Assembly: GCA_035048485.1 (NCBI GenBank)
Contig: CM068585.1
Coordinates: 54,183,910 to 54,247,909, forward strand
Direction of reading: 5' to 3'
DNA: 64,000 nucleotides
From: Pteria penguin
Lineage: Eukaryota; Mollusca; Bivalvia; Pterioida; Pteriidae
Numbering within the stretch: position 1 is the stretch's first letter; each line of letters opens with the position of its first letter. Positions 35,300-47,049 of the stretch are shown here, piece by piece. The translations under genes and the position numbers were made by a program. The notes under the pieces are model-generated. The model was not told the DNA's origin and made no database searches. It saw only the letters and a list, made by a program, of their open reading frames with translations.

Positions 35300-35405
35300 A
35301 AAAACTGCAAGGGTATCCACGATACCCCTGCAGTTTTTGATATGACGTCACGATACCCTGCAGTTTCTGATTTGTGACGTCACGATACCCTACAGTTTTT
35401 CATAT
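35300..35405. repeat. Hairpin plus short direct repeats with TGACGTCA
   Basis: AAAAACTGCAAGGGTATC (35300-35317) and its near-perfect reverse complement end at 35338, with a spacer of about 3 nt. The right arm then repeats downstream twice as TGACGTCACGATACCCTGCA and its variant, giving TGACGTCA at 35343 and 35375. Confidence 0.75.
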
Positions 35406-35485
35406 GACTGTGATTAGCGACGTGGCTTAGAAAACCATAGCTCTGTGCCTCTAGTTGTAATTATTTTGTCAAATGCATTAGAATG

Positions 35486-35556
35486 GGGTTACCATACTGG
35501 TGTTTTACATAAACATACAAAAACAAGTTTTTGTAAAACACTCGCATGGTAACCCC
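35486..35556. repeat. Short inverted repeat, 71 bp
   Basis: GGGGTTACCAT and GTGTTTTAC on the left are mirrored by GTAAAACAC and ATGGTAACCCC on the right, around an A-rich loop. It is probably a miniature or deleted TIR element. I could not define a target duplication. Confidence 0.6.
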
Positions 35557-35559
35557 TAA

Positions 35560-36010
35560 GTGTTCAATTTTTGGTGTTCGCAGGAAATGAAGCAAGCATG
35601 ACACGCGCAAGTTCTCAATGAACCACATAGAGAAGCGCGTGGCTATTCTGATTTCTAATTTTGAATTGTAGATAAAAATTTATTACTATTAATCTATATA
35701 TCTATATGTAAATGCTTCCTTAACAAGAATGAAGTGTGTTTCATTTACTGTAAAATGTATCAGTAAAACTTATTCTTGCTAAAACTTTATTAAGCATACG
35801 TTACCTACAATATATTAAAACAAAGTTTCAAGGTTTATACACATATTCGTCGCTCAACTTCAGATATATAATGTACAAAGAGATATTGTGTGACTTAATC
35901 AAAAGATGTTAAATTCCGTTGTAAAAATGTTATGTATCAGTATATTTTATGTTTGACCTATTGAAACTATTTATAAGTTGCAGAAATTAACATGACAATT
36001 TCGTTCTCAG
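35560..36010. other. No gene recognised
   Basis: AT-rich. Nothing seen. Confidence 0.5.
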
Positions 36011-36014
36011 AAAT

Positions 36015-36716
36015 TACTTACAAGAAGATCAAATCATCAAAATGCTGGAATTTTTAATAGACAATATTTTCGTGGTGTTTAGAGGGAACATTTTTCAGCA
36101 AATCATTGGCATTCCCATGGGAACTAACTGCGCCCCTCTTCTTGTTGACATTTTCTTATATTCGTATGAGGCGGAATTAATTCAAAACATGCTCTCCGCA
36201 GGCAGAAAAAGCCTTGCATCTCAGGTTAATTTTACTTATAGATATATAGACGACGTATTGTCAATCAATAATCCTAACTTTAAGGATTACATGCATGGAA
36301 TCCATCCCCATGAACTTGAGATAAAAGAGACAACCGAGAGCAATAATTCCGCTTCGTATCTGGATATATTTTTAACTTTCGACAATAATAGTCATTTGAA
36401 CACCTCTATGTATGACGTAAGTGCCGATTTTAACTTCCAAATAACTAACTTTCCGTTTCTTTGCATCAACATCCCGTCGTCACCTGCCTAGGGAGTTTTT
36501 ATATCTCAACTTATAAGGTACGCCTAAAGCTTGTTCTCTATACGACGATTTTTTCCAAAGGCCAAACGACAGGCCACTAAGTTGCTCATGCAGGGATATA
36601 TTAAAGAACGTCTGAAATCGTCACCGAGGAAGTTCTACGGTCGCTATGGGGATCTTGTACGAAAATATGATATGCCTTTTTCTAGAATGATTGATAATAT
36701 TCTGGAATGCGACTAA
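36015..36716 (+). pseudogene. Penelope-like reverse transcriptase core, truncated
   Basis: The frame encodes MLEFLIDNIFVVFRG, then GIPMGTNCAPLLVDIFLYSY (about residue 25), the catalytic box YRYIDDVLSINNP (about 67) and DFNFQITNFPF. A TAG at 36489 falls where sister copies read S-P-A-Y-G. After it, a shifted frame continues with TKLLMQGYIKERLKSSPRKF and YGRYGDLVRKYD to 36716. The N-terminal RT block and any GIY-YIG nuclease are absent. The YIDD box and wording differ from the YLDD copies at 38535 and 13480, so it is a second sublineage. Catalytic residues survive, but the truncation makes it inactive. Confidence 0.72.
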
Positions 36717-36835
36717 ATGACCTGTTCAGTGAACACCAAATTTGATTTTGTATACCAGTTTGTACTTTCGTATGTACAATTAGGAAACCAAAACTCTTGA
36801 TTTTGACATGTTTCTTAAGAACTGCTGTGACGGGT

Positions 36836-36915
36836 GATGCATGCAAACAGGAGACGCTTACTCTCCCCGGGCACCTGGCCTCACCTCGGAATTTTTCAGT
36901 ATTTTGGTGTTCACA
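36836..36915 (+). repeat. Dispersed repeat R2, partial copy
   Basis: AGGAGACGCTTACTCTCCCC and GGGCACCTGGCCTCACCTCG match the middle of the copies at 34448 and 42346. Confidence 0.5.
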
Positions 36916-37240
36916 ACAGTTCCTTTTTGAAACTTACACGATTTTGTATCTGTCCTTGGACTTTGAGAATGATTAACGGTTTGATACTTCTTCGATATTG
37001 ATTACAAGAAGACTGAAAGCTCGCAGTGATAGTTAACAAGGGAAAGAGAGTCAATGTCTTATTTTCATTACATAAAGACAAATTCTAAATTGGAAATACT
37101 ATTTCCTCGCTTGAAATAATTCTACAAAAACAAATGTATGATATGAATATTTTAGCTAGCTTGTACACGTATGAAAAAGAGGGGTTTCAATAAAACAAGT
37201 ACCTTGTTTTAACACTTTCTTAGTCTAGTTTGCAGTGCTT

Positions 37241-37400
37241 TTGTACTGAAATGAAATATATACTTGAAATTTTCCGTCATGAAATTATGACAATCACTCT
37301 AAAACTAAAGAGTATCTCCCTCATGCATAACTCTGTTCTTAGATTGATTCTTTAGCTGGCTTTTCCGGTCATTTTGGTTTTAATACTGCTCTTCAAATAT
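37241..37400 (+). repeat. Dispersed repeat D, 5' portion
   Basis: TGAAATATATACTTGAAATT, TCTCCCTCATGCATAA and TTTCCGGTCATTTTGGTTTT match 4782-4925. It stops before the GCATCTGGTGCA end. Confidence 0.65.
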
Positions 37401-37404
37401 TTAT

Positions 37405-38370
37405 ACGATATTATAGTGAGGCCCATCGCAAATGACTAAGTTCAAATTAATCAAAATGCGTTATTTGCAATTTTCGCATCAATAATTTATCGGGAAATAT
37501 TTTTAACATGTAAATCAAAATCATATCATTAGAATATTCATTTTGTTTTCTTCTCATTTCTTAAATTTCATCTCATTTGGAGTAGAAATAAAGAAATTAG
37601 GGCAATTTGAAAATAGCTAAAATCATTAAAATATCTAACGATACCGCGGCGGTACAGCGAGATGTTTATTTTGCCTTATAATTGACGGCGCGCTTAGAAT
37701 CAATGAGCATAAAAGCGATATGTTCACTGGCGTTGTTCGGGGTCACGAATGTATCAAATCCAGTGAAGTGAGGTTTTTCAGGTAGATACGTCCATTACCT
37801 GTAAACAGCTGATCGCAGAAGCGAAAACGATGTACGATGCGGGCACACATAAGTTTTTTAAATATATAATTTTCAGTTTTAAATTTATTTCTACCGGCCC
37901 ATAATATGCGATAAGTATGTTTCCCCCGATTCATTTGATACCATTTTTATGAAAATATACCTAGAAATGACTACAAACATTTAAAAATAAAAAGATAGCG
38001 TCTTCCTCTTTGCCAAAACAACGGTCCGCCATATTGTTTCACGAGTCATTTGATTACATCGATATACATATTAAACAATCGTACATTATAAAGTTCTCAA
38101 ATAAGAGAACACATAACGAAAGCAATGTCTATAGAAGTAATTATGATTGTCCTGTTTGTGAAAAAGTTTCTTCTGACTCGGGGCGACTTCCACGTATTGT
38201 CGTATAGAATTATGTACAGAAATACACATTTCAATGTAATAAATACCATGACATATATTGTGCGATAAAATAAGACATCATTTCATCATTTAGTTTACAT
38301 TGACCCCACTGTTTACAACTTCAGACTTACATTTTAATTGCAGATAAGTCTAGACCTCTGCGAAAGGAAG
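37405..38370. other. No gene recognised
   Basis: Short frames only (37743-37934 minus, 38010-38207 plus), none recognisable. Confidence 0.45.
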
Positions 38371-38393
38371 GTGGGGGGGGGGGGGGGGGGGGG
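38371..38393. repeat. Poly-G run
   Basis: About 23 consecutive G. Confidence 0.95.
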
Positions 38394-38534
38394 ATAATTT
38401 ATTCATATTTAAGGAAGACATTTTTTGTTAAAGGAAAAATGACGAGACTAAGAGCCTATTTTGATTCAAATGATTTGGTTTTAATCCTCTTTAATTAATT
38501 TTGGTATTCTTTATTGTTATGAGAGGGATTTTAT

Positions 38535-39345
38535 GGTTTCTCTTCAAAAATCAAAACGTTTTGACCTCATTGACAAATTCAATAATACTTGTAAATATCT
38601 GGATGATATTTTGGTTATCGACAACCCTGAATTCGAACAATTTATATCAGAAATTTATCCACCAGAGCTCACATTGAATAAAGCTAATACTTGAGATAAA
38701 TCTACACCTTTCTTAGATTTAAACATCAAAATTATCAACCACCTAATATATACTAATATTTATGATAAACGTGAGGATTTTGGATTTCCTATTGTAAATT
38801 TCCCTTACTTGGATGGCGATGTCCCTCGACTCCCATCATATGGTATCTATATATCTCAATTAGTTCGATTTGTCAGAGGCTGCTCCGATGTTTTGGACTT
38901 TCATAAACGAAATTTACAAATTACTACTAAACTTTTAACTCAGGGTTACAGATATCACAAGCTAAGAAAAACATTCGGCAAATTCTTCAGATCTTATTCA
39001 GAACTTCTATCTAAATTTGGAAATATTTCCTTTCAACAGTATGTATCCAATGGAATTTCCCATCCTTATTTTTACGGTGATCTCGTATATAAACTAAGGA
39101 AAGTAAAAGGCTCCGATAACGTTATTTTATAATGTAATAAAATAATCAAACGTCTTATAAATAGACAATATGATATTGAGATCATCAAAAAGACTATAGG
39201 TCTTGTATTTGGCCCCTCTACAGCCTTATGCAGACTTTTACTTGAACGTTGCACGCTGACTAACAGGGCGGTGGGGGACTATATGACGGGCCTTGTCCAA
39301 ACCTATTTCAGAGGTGACATGGTCCTGAACCTCGTTCCCTCTGAC
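38535..39345 (+). pseudogene. Penelope-like reverse transcriptase, longer sister of the 5105 copy
   Basis: Starting near 38535, the frame reads MVSLQKSKRFDLIDKFNN, the catalytic box KYLDDILVIDNPEF and STPFLDLNIKIINH after one TGA at 38692. It then shares DGDVPRLPSYGIYISQL and the remaining C-terminal region with 5105-5632. A stop at 39130 (L-TAA-C) interrupts SDNVIL, after which the frame continues to about 39345. It lacks the N-terminal RT part. At least two stops make it dead. Its 3' non-coding tail is annotated separately. Confidence 0.75.
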
Positions 39346-39796
39346 TGTTAGTCGGGACTCCTACAGATCTAGGGTCTTAGCTCGCTTTCAGACTGGCAGA
39401 GCACGGTTTATCATGTTGATGTCGCATATATTTTTTATACCATTATGTATTTTACAATACCTTACGTGTTTATATTTTTATGACCTCTCAATATGCGATA
39501 CCTGTTGACCCTTGTTCTTTACATGGAGGATTATTTATAAATTTTTAAATGTAAGTCCTTTGATTGTTCTGCTGTTACGGTGAGTGGGAAGGTGGGCCCG
39601 TAAACCGGTTAACCACACCATTTGTTTGGCTTTTGTCAAATTAAATGACCGTCCTAAGTCGGTATCGTAATTGCACTACAATCAAATATTTTTGTAATGT
39701 GATATATGTTCTAGTATATTATTTATATTCATGTACTGTATAGCTCTATGGTGACTTCTGCCACATAACTGAGCCAGTAACTCCTCTTTTTTCTTT
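39346..39796 (+). mobile_element. 3' non-coding tail of the Penelope-like copy
   Basis: Co-linear with 5690-6136. It ends where CTCCTCTTTTTTCTTT passes into unrelated sequence. A poly-G run (39834-39850) lies shortly after. Confidence 0.65.
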
Positions 39797-39850
39797 ATAT
39801 CAGAGAATCCGGAATTTCCGAAATGGGAGGCGGGGGGGGGGGGGGGGGGG

Positions 39851-41275
39851 GCCCCACAAGTGAAAGTCCGATATAAACCAAAATACTCTGCCAATTTAGG
39901 GGCGAAATCTGAAGATTTGCTCATAATTGTGGCAAAAAGGGGGAGCGATCCCTATAAATCCGCCACTGTAGATATTAAAATGACCTAAGATTCACGAAAA
40001 AAAAAAAAAAAAAAGAAATAAAGGTTTTTAATTTGTAATTTTTTATTTAGATAAATGTGTATTGAAGACTTTATAGAAAATAATTCTAATTTTAATATTC
40101 CCGATATACATATAATTGGCACTCGAAAAAGTGTGTATTTCAGTACAGCTCAAACGAAAACACCAGCGACAGCGTTGACTCTTCGTCATGTGCAATCAGA
40201 TGGCCAGTTCCAAGACGAATTCTATAATATCTTTAATAGTTGACTTCCTGATCAAGTTGCAATATTTTCAATATATCGAGGGTATATCGAGGTAACGCCG
40301 TCTAGGGCGATCACCTGTCACCTGTGTGGCTAAATTATTACGTTACGTTATTTCGTACATTTCAACATGTACAGCTTTCAAGATATTAATTAGCGATCTT
40401 AATAAACTAGGTATTCATATTAATGAAAGACAAGGACTAATTATCAGGTTTCCTGTTAATTGTGAAGGATTATCATGAAGGAGACATAAAGAACATGAAT
40501 TGAAATCAACCAAACTTTACGACAATTTGTATTCATGAAGAGTTTATATTTGAGATTTTAACACTTTTAATAAAAGTTTTTATGTTTTTAAAATAATGAA
40601 TATAATACATATGGTAGATTAATATAAAACATTAAGCTATACTATGTCTATGATAAATTAAAAGGTATGTGATATTTTTCACATTTTTTAAAAGAGTTAT
40701 CCGCCCCTGATTTAGGTAAAATGTTTTTGCTTATACAGAGCTTATTTTTTGTCATACAATCTAAATTCCTTCAAATATCCTCATAAGTAACCATTTTAAA
40801 TAAGTTTTTACATTATTATGAATCCTTGTATAAGTTTTTAGAAAAATGACCTTGGACATTTGGACTTCGTCATTTTCATCAAAGGAAAAAACCATTCTTC
40901 GTCAAGTTTAAGAGATTATATTTGAGATAATAAGACTTACAACCAATGTTTTTATCTTTTTCCGCAATACCTGTAGTACATAGAGTAGATTAATATAAAT
41001 AAATCACAAATTTTATGCATAGCTGATTAAGTTATACGCTCATAAAATTGCGAGGTTGTGCATTTTCATTTGCTTGAAAAGGTGTTAAAATGCAATATTG
41101 TCCATTTTCAAATCCTCATATCTTGTAAAGTACTCGAGATAAACCCGTGAAATTTTCAGAGTTTGTTGAATATAAAACATGCTTTGTAACTTACTTATTC
41201 TCTGGTATATTGTGATACAAATAAATTATTTAAAGGTATCTAAAAAGTGTATCTCATGTGTTTTTAAGGAAAGAG
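39851..41275. other. No gene recognised
   Basis: AT-rich. A 62-residue frame (40055-40243) follows an acceptor-like TTTTTTATTTAG but has no recognisable motif. Confidence 0.4.
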
Positions 41276-41280
41276 TTTGG

Positions 41281-41402
41281 GCCTCCCTAGATATTAGAAT
41301 TCCAACCATTCGGTCACGAGCATCACTGAAGAATCATAAGTTGTCGAAATGCGCATCTGGTGCACAAAATTAAAAAGTATATATGTTCTATATTTATTAT
41401 CT
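41281..41402 (+). repeat. Dispersed repeat D, 3' end copy
   Basis: AGAATTCCAACCATTCGGTC, ATAAGTTGTCGAAATGCGCA and TCTGGTGCACAAAATTAAAA parallel 4933-5030. Confidence 0.7.
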
Positions 41403-42045
41403 AATTCCTCCGAATGTAAACAATTATCATCTCATAATTCCTCAAAGCTATACGGTCTTTTCATGTGTCATTTTCGGTAATTTTAGTATATCCATAGTAT
41501 TTAACCACTCAGGTTGTACAATGTGTATCTGTAAAGAATGAAATGAACGCGGAACTGGGCCAAGCGAAAATAAATAGATCTATAGTGGATTTACACGAAT
41601 ATATAATGTTTATACAATAATATAATAGGTGCCTTTCCTAATCCAAGTGCTTGTACTGAAGCAATTATCGAGATCGCTATTTGCCAATATTTTACAGGAT
41701 ATGAACAAAGACGATTTTACGGTTACGTTTACGTGACAAATGTGACTACTTCAGGTATTCTCGTGTTAACACTTTCTGTATAATTCGTACCATTCCATTA
41801 TCGCATTCGAATTGATATTTGTGTTGAAGCGGATCAAATATTCTAGGAATTGTTCTAAAAATACCTCTTCTTTTGTCGAAGAAACTAAATCAAAAGTTCA
41901 TTTAAAAAGAATATGAAAATTCAGCCAAACCCCCCTCCCCCCTCTCTGTATATACCAGTCAGATGCCATTGTTTAACATTTATACTTGGATATTGTATTG
42001 CAGTTCTTATAATACTCGAAAAATTAAAGAAATCTTTATTTTCAG

Positions 42046-42108
42046 GCTATCTGAAAAGAACACTGAAGTGGAGCTTCTTCGTGAAGAAATGAAGGAGATA
42101 AAATTAAA
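42046..42108 (+). CDS. Putative helical exon of a B-box gene, left copy
   Basis: The acceptor is TTTATTTTCAG. The 63-nt exon enters with one base of a split codon and leaves with two. It encodes LSEKNTEVELLREEMKEIKL plus a split Lys. The charged and leucine-spaced composition suggests a short coiled coil. The expected donor position reads AA|GGGAGT instead of GT, so splicing may be lost in this copy. The same phase is seen in the exons at 46295 and 46644. Confidence 0.45.
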
Positions 42109-42345
42109 GGGAGTAAATTCAGAATTTTATTACAACCACAAATTTGTTATCTTTAAAATATATCCTTTGACAACACATACAGTCGTATTTTACATCAATG
42201 TCAAAGTTATTCACTTTGCAGTCTGGAGCTCGTTATAAAGTTTTGAAAATACTTTTTACCTGATGTTATGTAGCCGTAACACTCTACAATGTTGGTTCAC
42301 ATTCATTTATATATAGTGCTGTCACATTTCTTTCTACCGTATGCA

Positions 42346-42440
42346 AGGACACTCATAGCTGGTATGGCGTTCCATTCAGGGGACGTTCACTCATCTCGGG
42401 CACCTGGTCTCACCTCTGAATTTCAGGGGTCTGTGAATGT
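42346..42440 (+). repeat. Dispersed repeat R2, copy 3
   Basis: GGACACTCATAGCTGGTATG ... GGGGACGTTCACTCATCTCG ... ACCTCTGAATTTCAGGGGTC, as at 34448-34545. Confidence 0.65.
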
Positions 42441-42764
42441 GTGGTACATTGTTATTAGTACCATAGTCACTTGACACCAGTTACTTTCATAGTTTCTAGC
42501 ATATGATACATGAAAGCAGCCATTTAAGCCCGCTAAATTATATAGAAAAACATTTATGCATAGCTGGAAACCTTCAATTCCTGAGTAGTCTGTTGAAAGA
42601 ATATAGATTTTACAAAAAATGGTATAATTATGCAAAAGTTAATGTCAACATTTCTTATGTCTATTTTTATTTTATATTTTTTAACAAATTTATTGAAGAT
42701 GGTCTATTTAAAACATTGAATTACAAGGTATAATCTAATCAGATTTATATATTCTAGACATGCG

Positions 42765-43970
42765 AAATTTCAATGGATAACTAATTCATTACACTATGTA
42801 TACCTCTCAACAACTACTGCTTCTTCAACTAAATCTGTGGAAATCCCAATTTTTAATTACATATAGATTGCTTTTCGAATAAATATATATAAAAGTACAA
42901 AAGTATGATAACTGGTTTGATGATGTTCTCGGGGTAATTCAGTCAAAGTAACAGTATTGAACGGGTGGCAATAACAACAGCGACAACAGATATAACTGTA
43001 TTTGGTTTTATTTTATTGCACCATATCATTTTGATAACTTCAACTTCAGTTGCTGGTTCTAAAAGTGTCGGATGCAGTATATGATAAGTTAGTAGAGAAA
43101 CAACATTAATAAGTCAAGAAATAAATAAATAATTAACGCTCGATAATTTTTATGACCACAACCAATAGTGATACACAGAATAATAATAAAATGAATTACA
43201 TAAGATACAATAATTAACTCAAGGAAATAAATGAATGAATTACTTAAACAAGAATTCTTTACAAATAAGACAAAAGTGGACACAAAAATGCAACCATCAC
43301 TTTAAGAATAAACCAAATATATAGATAAATCGAAATAAAGGAGGAGATTAACCGTCTTAAATTTTAGAAAGTTACAAGGTATTTTAGATGCTAACAATGA
43401 TGAATTTGGTGAATCTGACCAGGTAGTAATGGTCCAGGCTTATATGCGAAATGAGCCTTTTTATACTAACTTTTAGTATGGCTATTTCATTGTTTATCCA
43501 AATACAAACAAATTAAAGTCATTGTACCAATATGTTAACATCATATCAGTACATATCTGCCCGAAAGCCTTGGCGGATCCACGTTCCGTTCTATGTGTAA
43601 TTAGTAAATTAGGGGCGAATTTCAAGGCAATACTGTGAATCTAAAAAATATCCGAATGAACAATCTGATCTAATCGTAAGAGCGAAAAACCAATTTTAGA
43701 ATTAAAAAACAAAGATATGCATAAGGAAAATAATACTTTCGTATTTTGCATTATTTCGTTATTACAACTTTTCATCACAGTTGATTATAAAATATGTATT
43801 TCAGGTCAGTACATATTATTCTTCTAAGAATATGCGCCATCGCATATTTTCCGAAAAATATTACATTGTTTAACATCACAATTTTGTTCAAATATATTAC
43901 TTACATCAAACTTGCAAAATTAACTTTACAAAATAGTTTAAAATATATATGTATACTTTATGTGTATACC
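42765..43970. other. No gene recognised
   Basis: AT-rich. No motif-bearing ORF. Confidence 0.5.
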
Positions 43971-43975
43971 TATTC

Positions 43976-44325
43976 AAGCCGAAAACGATTTGACCTTATT
44001 AATAAATTCAATGACACCGTTAGATATCATGATGATATTTTAGTGATCAATAACCCTGGGTGTGAAAATTATATTACTGATATATTACACCTGTACACCT
44101 GAGCCTCAATTAAACAAAGCGGGTACTTCTGATAAGGAAACACCTTTCTTAGACAGGAATATTAAAATTATTAATAACAATATCCATACAAACGTATATG
44201 TTCAACGTGACGACCATGGATTTCCTATTGTAAATTTCCTTTAATTAGATGTTGATGTCCCTAGGCTTCCATCATATGGCATTCATATTAAAAAGATTCG
44301 TTCGATTTGCTAGAGCATATACTAA
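43976..44325 (+). pseudogene. Penelope-like RT relic, left half of an interrupted copy
   Basis: SSRKRFDLINKFNDTVRYHD, with the catalytic box degraded to YHDDILVINNP, then after a frameshift [23 protein letters not shown], a stop and DVDVPRLPSYGIHI. It breaks at 44325, where a TIR element is inserted, and resumes at 45782. Stops and a Tyr-His change in the active-site box show long decay. Confidence 0.7.
44323..44325. repeat. Target-site duplication TAA, left copy
   Basis: TAA directly before the left terminal repeat. It is matched by TAA at 45782-45784. Confidence 0.6.
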
Positions 44326-45781
44326 GGGGACGACCATTTGATTCTGAAGGGGGGGGGGGGGCGCTGGCAAATTTAGTCGAGTCGGATTATTGATTTTCAG
44401 ATCTTTGAAGGATAGAATATTTATTTTCTTAATATCCTGGGACAGATTATTTTCTTCACTTTTTTGTCGCTAATATATACATGTTAGAATTGCATTGTAA
44501 TATATGCCATTAACACACATCCTTCTATGATTATATTTTGTTAACTACTAGTTTCTATAGTGAAATGTATAGTCTCTCTGAGTCTTTAGTATCCAGTTAG
44601 AATTTCCATTTATCGCTATTATAAGTAGGATGTGTGAGAAAGTGTGGCTTCCTGTCCGAATGATAATATTTTATTCGTTTGACTTACTTTGAACAATCTT
44701 ATTTTAATGCAAAAAAGCATTTCATAAATATTTTTGATATGTTGATTTTTTTATACTTCTAACTTTGTCTTCACTACTTCTAGATTAAATTTGAGAAAGC
44801 TTAGTAGATTTTAAGCAAAGATGTTTCTCATGTACAATTTTATATGTTTTAAAAGTTTTAAAGAAACCTAAGATTTATGGCCATCTACATTCATTGTTCA
44901 GTATCATTCTGCAATGATTTCTATGTCTAAGGTGAACAATATAGGCCCGTTTCGGACTCTTTTTACTTTTGTTATTATGTATGTAAGTATGAAGATACAC
45001 ATTTTTGTTGTCCTACTTTTGTTCTCATTTTAAAGTTGTATTTGTGTTTATTTTACATTTGAATAAATGTGTTAAAATTATTTGATGAATGTTCTGTTGC
45101 ACTGATTTGAATGACACACTGTCAACAAATTTGGCCACCATAGATTTTGAAATGCATATGATTTAATTTAAACATCAACTTTGCATATGTGCTCAAGTGA
45201 GAGATGAGACAAATTCAATTAAGACCCTTTTAAGCTACTAGTTTTAACGTTATAATATTGGTGTGGCTGGCATATAAATGAGGAGAGGACTACACGAGGG
45301 GAAGTTGGGGAAAGAGATTGGAAATTCGCGGCAAGGGGACGCGAATGACACTATTCCGAACAAGAATCTGAAGAAATAATCTCTCAGAAAGCAAATGGTA
45401 GAGCGAGCCCTTGTCCCCTGTCTGCCCCTCAAAATAGACATCCAAAGACATTTTTAAAAGCAACAATGCTATCAAGGTTTGTTGAACATATTGAAGACCA
45501 CGATTTGTCCAATGCTATAAATTCCGCTAAAATATGAGTTACACAGTTAAACTACCACATATTACAGTATAGGGAGCAATCTGGCGAGCAAAGCGAACCG
45601 GGAAAAAATCAACATTCACCTTTATATTTGCATGATCTGGTATATGTATAAACTAGTTGCCAGAATATTTATTTTCATTTCAGTCAAAGCCAGAATTTTT
45701 ATTTCCAGCCTTTTCAAGGTCAGAAAATTGTTTTCCAAAAAGTGCCGCCCACCCCCTCCTCAGAATCAAGTGTTCGTCCCC
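44326..45781. mobile_element. Non-autonomous TIR DNA transposon, 1456 bp, nested in a Penelope relic
   Basis: The left end GGGGACGACCATTTGATTCT and the right end (reverse complement) GGGGACGAACACTTGATTCT match over about 25 bp, followed by G-rich stretches at both ends. Removing the element plus one TAA restores the Penelope reading direction (RFARAYT then NALDFYQ), which fixes the ends and the 3-bp TAA duplication. A TWA 3-bp duplication is the habit of PIF/Harbinger elements. No transposase ORF is present; frames at 45250-45475 are not recognisable. Class assignment is inferred from the duplication only. Confidence 0.72.
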
Positions 45782-45960
45782 TAACGCTTTGGATTTTTAC
45801 CAAACAAAAAAAGTTAATATCACATTCAAACTTCTAATTCAGGGTTATAGATATCATAAACTTCGATCAAAATTTACAGACCTAATTCAGACATTATATC
45901 TAACTTCGGAAATGTGACTTTTCAACATTGCGTATTCAACGGACATTCTCATCCCAAATG
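45782..45960 (+). pseudogene. Penelope-like RT relic, right half of an interrupted copy
   Basis: It continues the copy at 43976 with NALDFYQTKKVNITFKLLIQ, then GYRYHKLRSKF and broken frames to about 45960, where the segmental duplication begins. Confidence 0.65.
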
Positions 45961-46615
45961 TAAATAATCGTCATGCCATAATTTCTCATACCTGTGTGGG
46001 TTTTTTTTTTCTTGCGTTATTTTCGGTTATGGTGTTATTTCTTTATCCCCTTTGAAATGCATTTTGTGTCTAATCTATCTTAATATTATAGGGATTGATT
46101 ACTAAGTCAAAAGCTCATCTAAAAATAATACGATAATTCCACAAGTATAACTTTCGTCAAGAGTAAAATAAAAAATATATCAGATGTCACCGTCTGACAT
46201 TCATATTTATTTTTTATTTTTCATTTTTTTTTTTTTTTTTTTTTTTTTGCAGTTCCTATAATACACAGATAATTCAAGAAATCTATATTTTCAGGTTATC
46301 AGTAGTAGACCTCCTTCGTAAGGAATTAAAGGAGACAAAATTAAAGTGAGTCAATTTAGAATTTGACTACAACAAAAGTTGTTGTCTTTAAACCATTCTT
46401 TTTAACGTATCATACATGAAGGCAGCCATTTAAGTAAACTAAAACTAATAGAAAAACTTTTACGAGTAAATCTTTAATTTCTGCATAGACCGGAGAAAGA
46501 ATGACGATTTCACAACAAATTTTACATAATCATGCCAAAGGTAATGTCAACTTTTCTCATTTGTTTTAAATAAAATTCCTTTAAGATGTTTTGTAAAAAC
46601 ATTGTAGGGCGAGGT
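45950..46615 (+). repeat. Segmental duplication, right copy
   Basis: Collinear with 41403-42760 (see that entry), lacking the R2 insertion and containing a poly-T run at 46226-46248. Confidence 0.65.
46295..46345 (+). CDS. Putative helical exon of a B-box gene, right copy
   Basis: The acceptor is ATATTTTCAG and the donor AA|GTGAGTC. It encodes LSVVDLLRKELKETKL plus a split Lys codon, and is four codons shorter than the left copy. The phase (one base in, two bases out) lets it splice to the B-box exon at 46644 without a frameshift. The intact donor makes this the more likely working copy. Confidence 0.5.
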
Positions 46616-46643
46616 GAATTTTAATGTGTTTGTTATATTTTAG

Positions 46644-47049
46644 ACTGTCAGAAAAATATAGCTACCAAGTAGCAGTAGAATGTGATTGGTGTAAAACCGA
46701 CAAGGGCGTAGATTGGAAGTGTATCACTTGCAATTCAATATTATGTCAAGAATGCTGCAATAGTCATACTAAAAAAAAATCGGGTCGGAAATACTTCTTT
46801 TTTGCCAAACGTCATGATGTCAGAGATCGACGTGATGTACAAACTGGCTTAGCATGCCCAACTCACAACGGGAAATTCACTGTAATGTTCTGCAAGGATT
46901 GTAAAAAACCAGTATGCACTACTTGTATTGAAGAGAGTCGCAAAAACATAATCTTGTTGAGTAATTGTGTATTGGATTATACAGTAGCAATAAAAACGAA
47001 CAAAACAACTTTAACAAATGTAAAACTGTATTTCAGACAAAGATTTTAA
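46644..47049 (+). CDS. B-box-type zinc-binding exon (TRIM-like), partial gene
   Basis: The acceptor is TATATTTTAG. The exon opens with LSEKYSYQVAVECDWCKTDK, repeating the LSEK start of the preceding exons, then ECDWC, WKCITC, ILCQECCNSH (a first B-box, C-x2-C ... C-x2-C ... C-x2-C-x3-H). After about 25 residues LACPTHNGKFTVMFCKDCKK and PVCTTC follow, a second B-box lacking its final histidines. B-boxes mediate protein contacts in TRIM-family ubiquitin ligases and related regulators. No RING or C-terminal domain is seen in the window. The frame ends at a TAA (47047-47049), but a donor-like TTGA|GTAATT near 46958 could end the exon earlier. Bivalves carry many such B-box proteins (recalled). 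This could be a partial gene or a pseudogene. Confidence 0.6.

Larger units (their letters stand above)
41403..42760 (+). repeat. Segmental duplication, left copy
   Basis: Collinear blocks match 45950-46615: the intron end AATACTCGAAAAATTAAAGA, the exon at 42046, the following CAGAATTTTATTACAACC and, after an inserted R2 repeat, TACATGAAAGCAGCCATTTA through TATGCAAAAGTTAATGTCAA. Divergence is substantial. The R2 insertion (42346-42440) is absent from the right copy. Confidence 0.65.
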
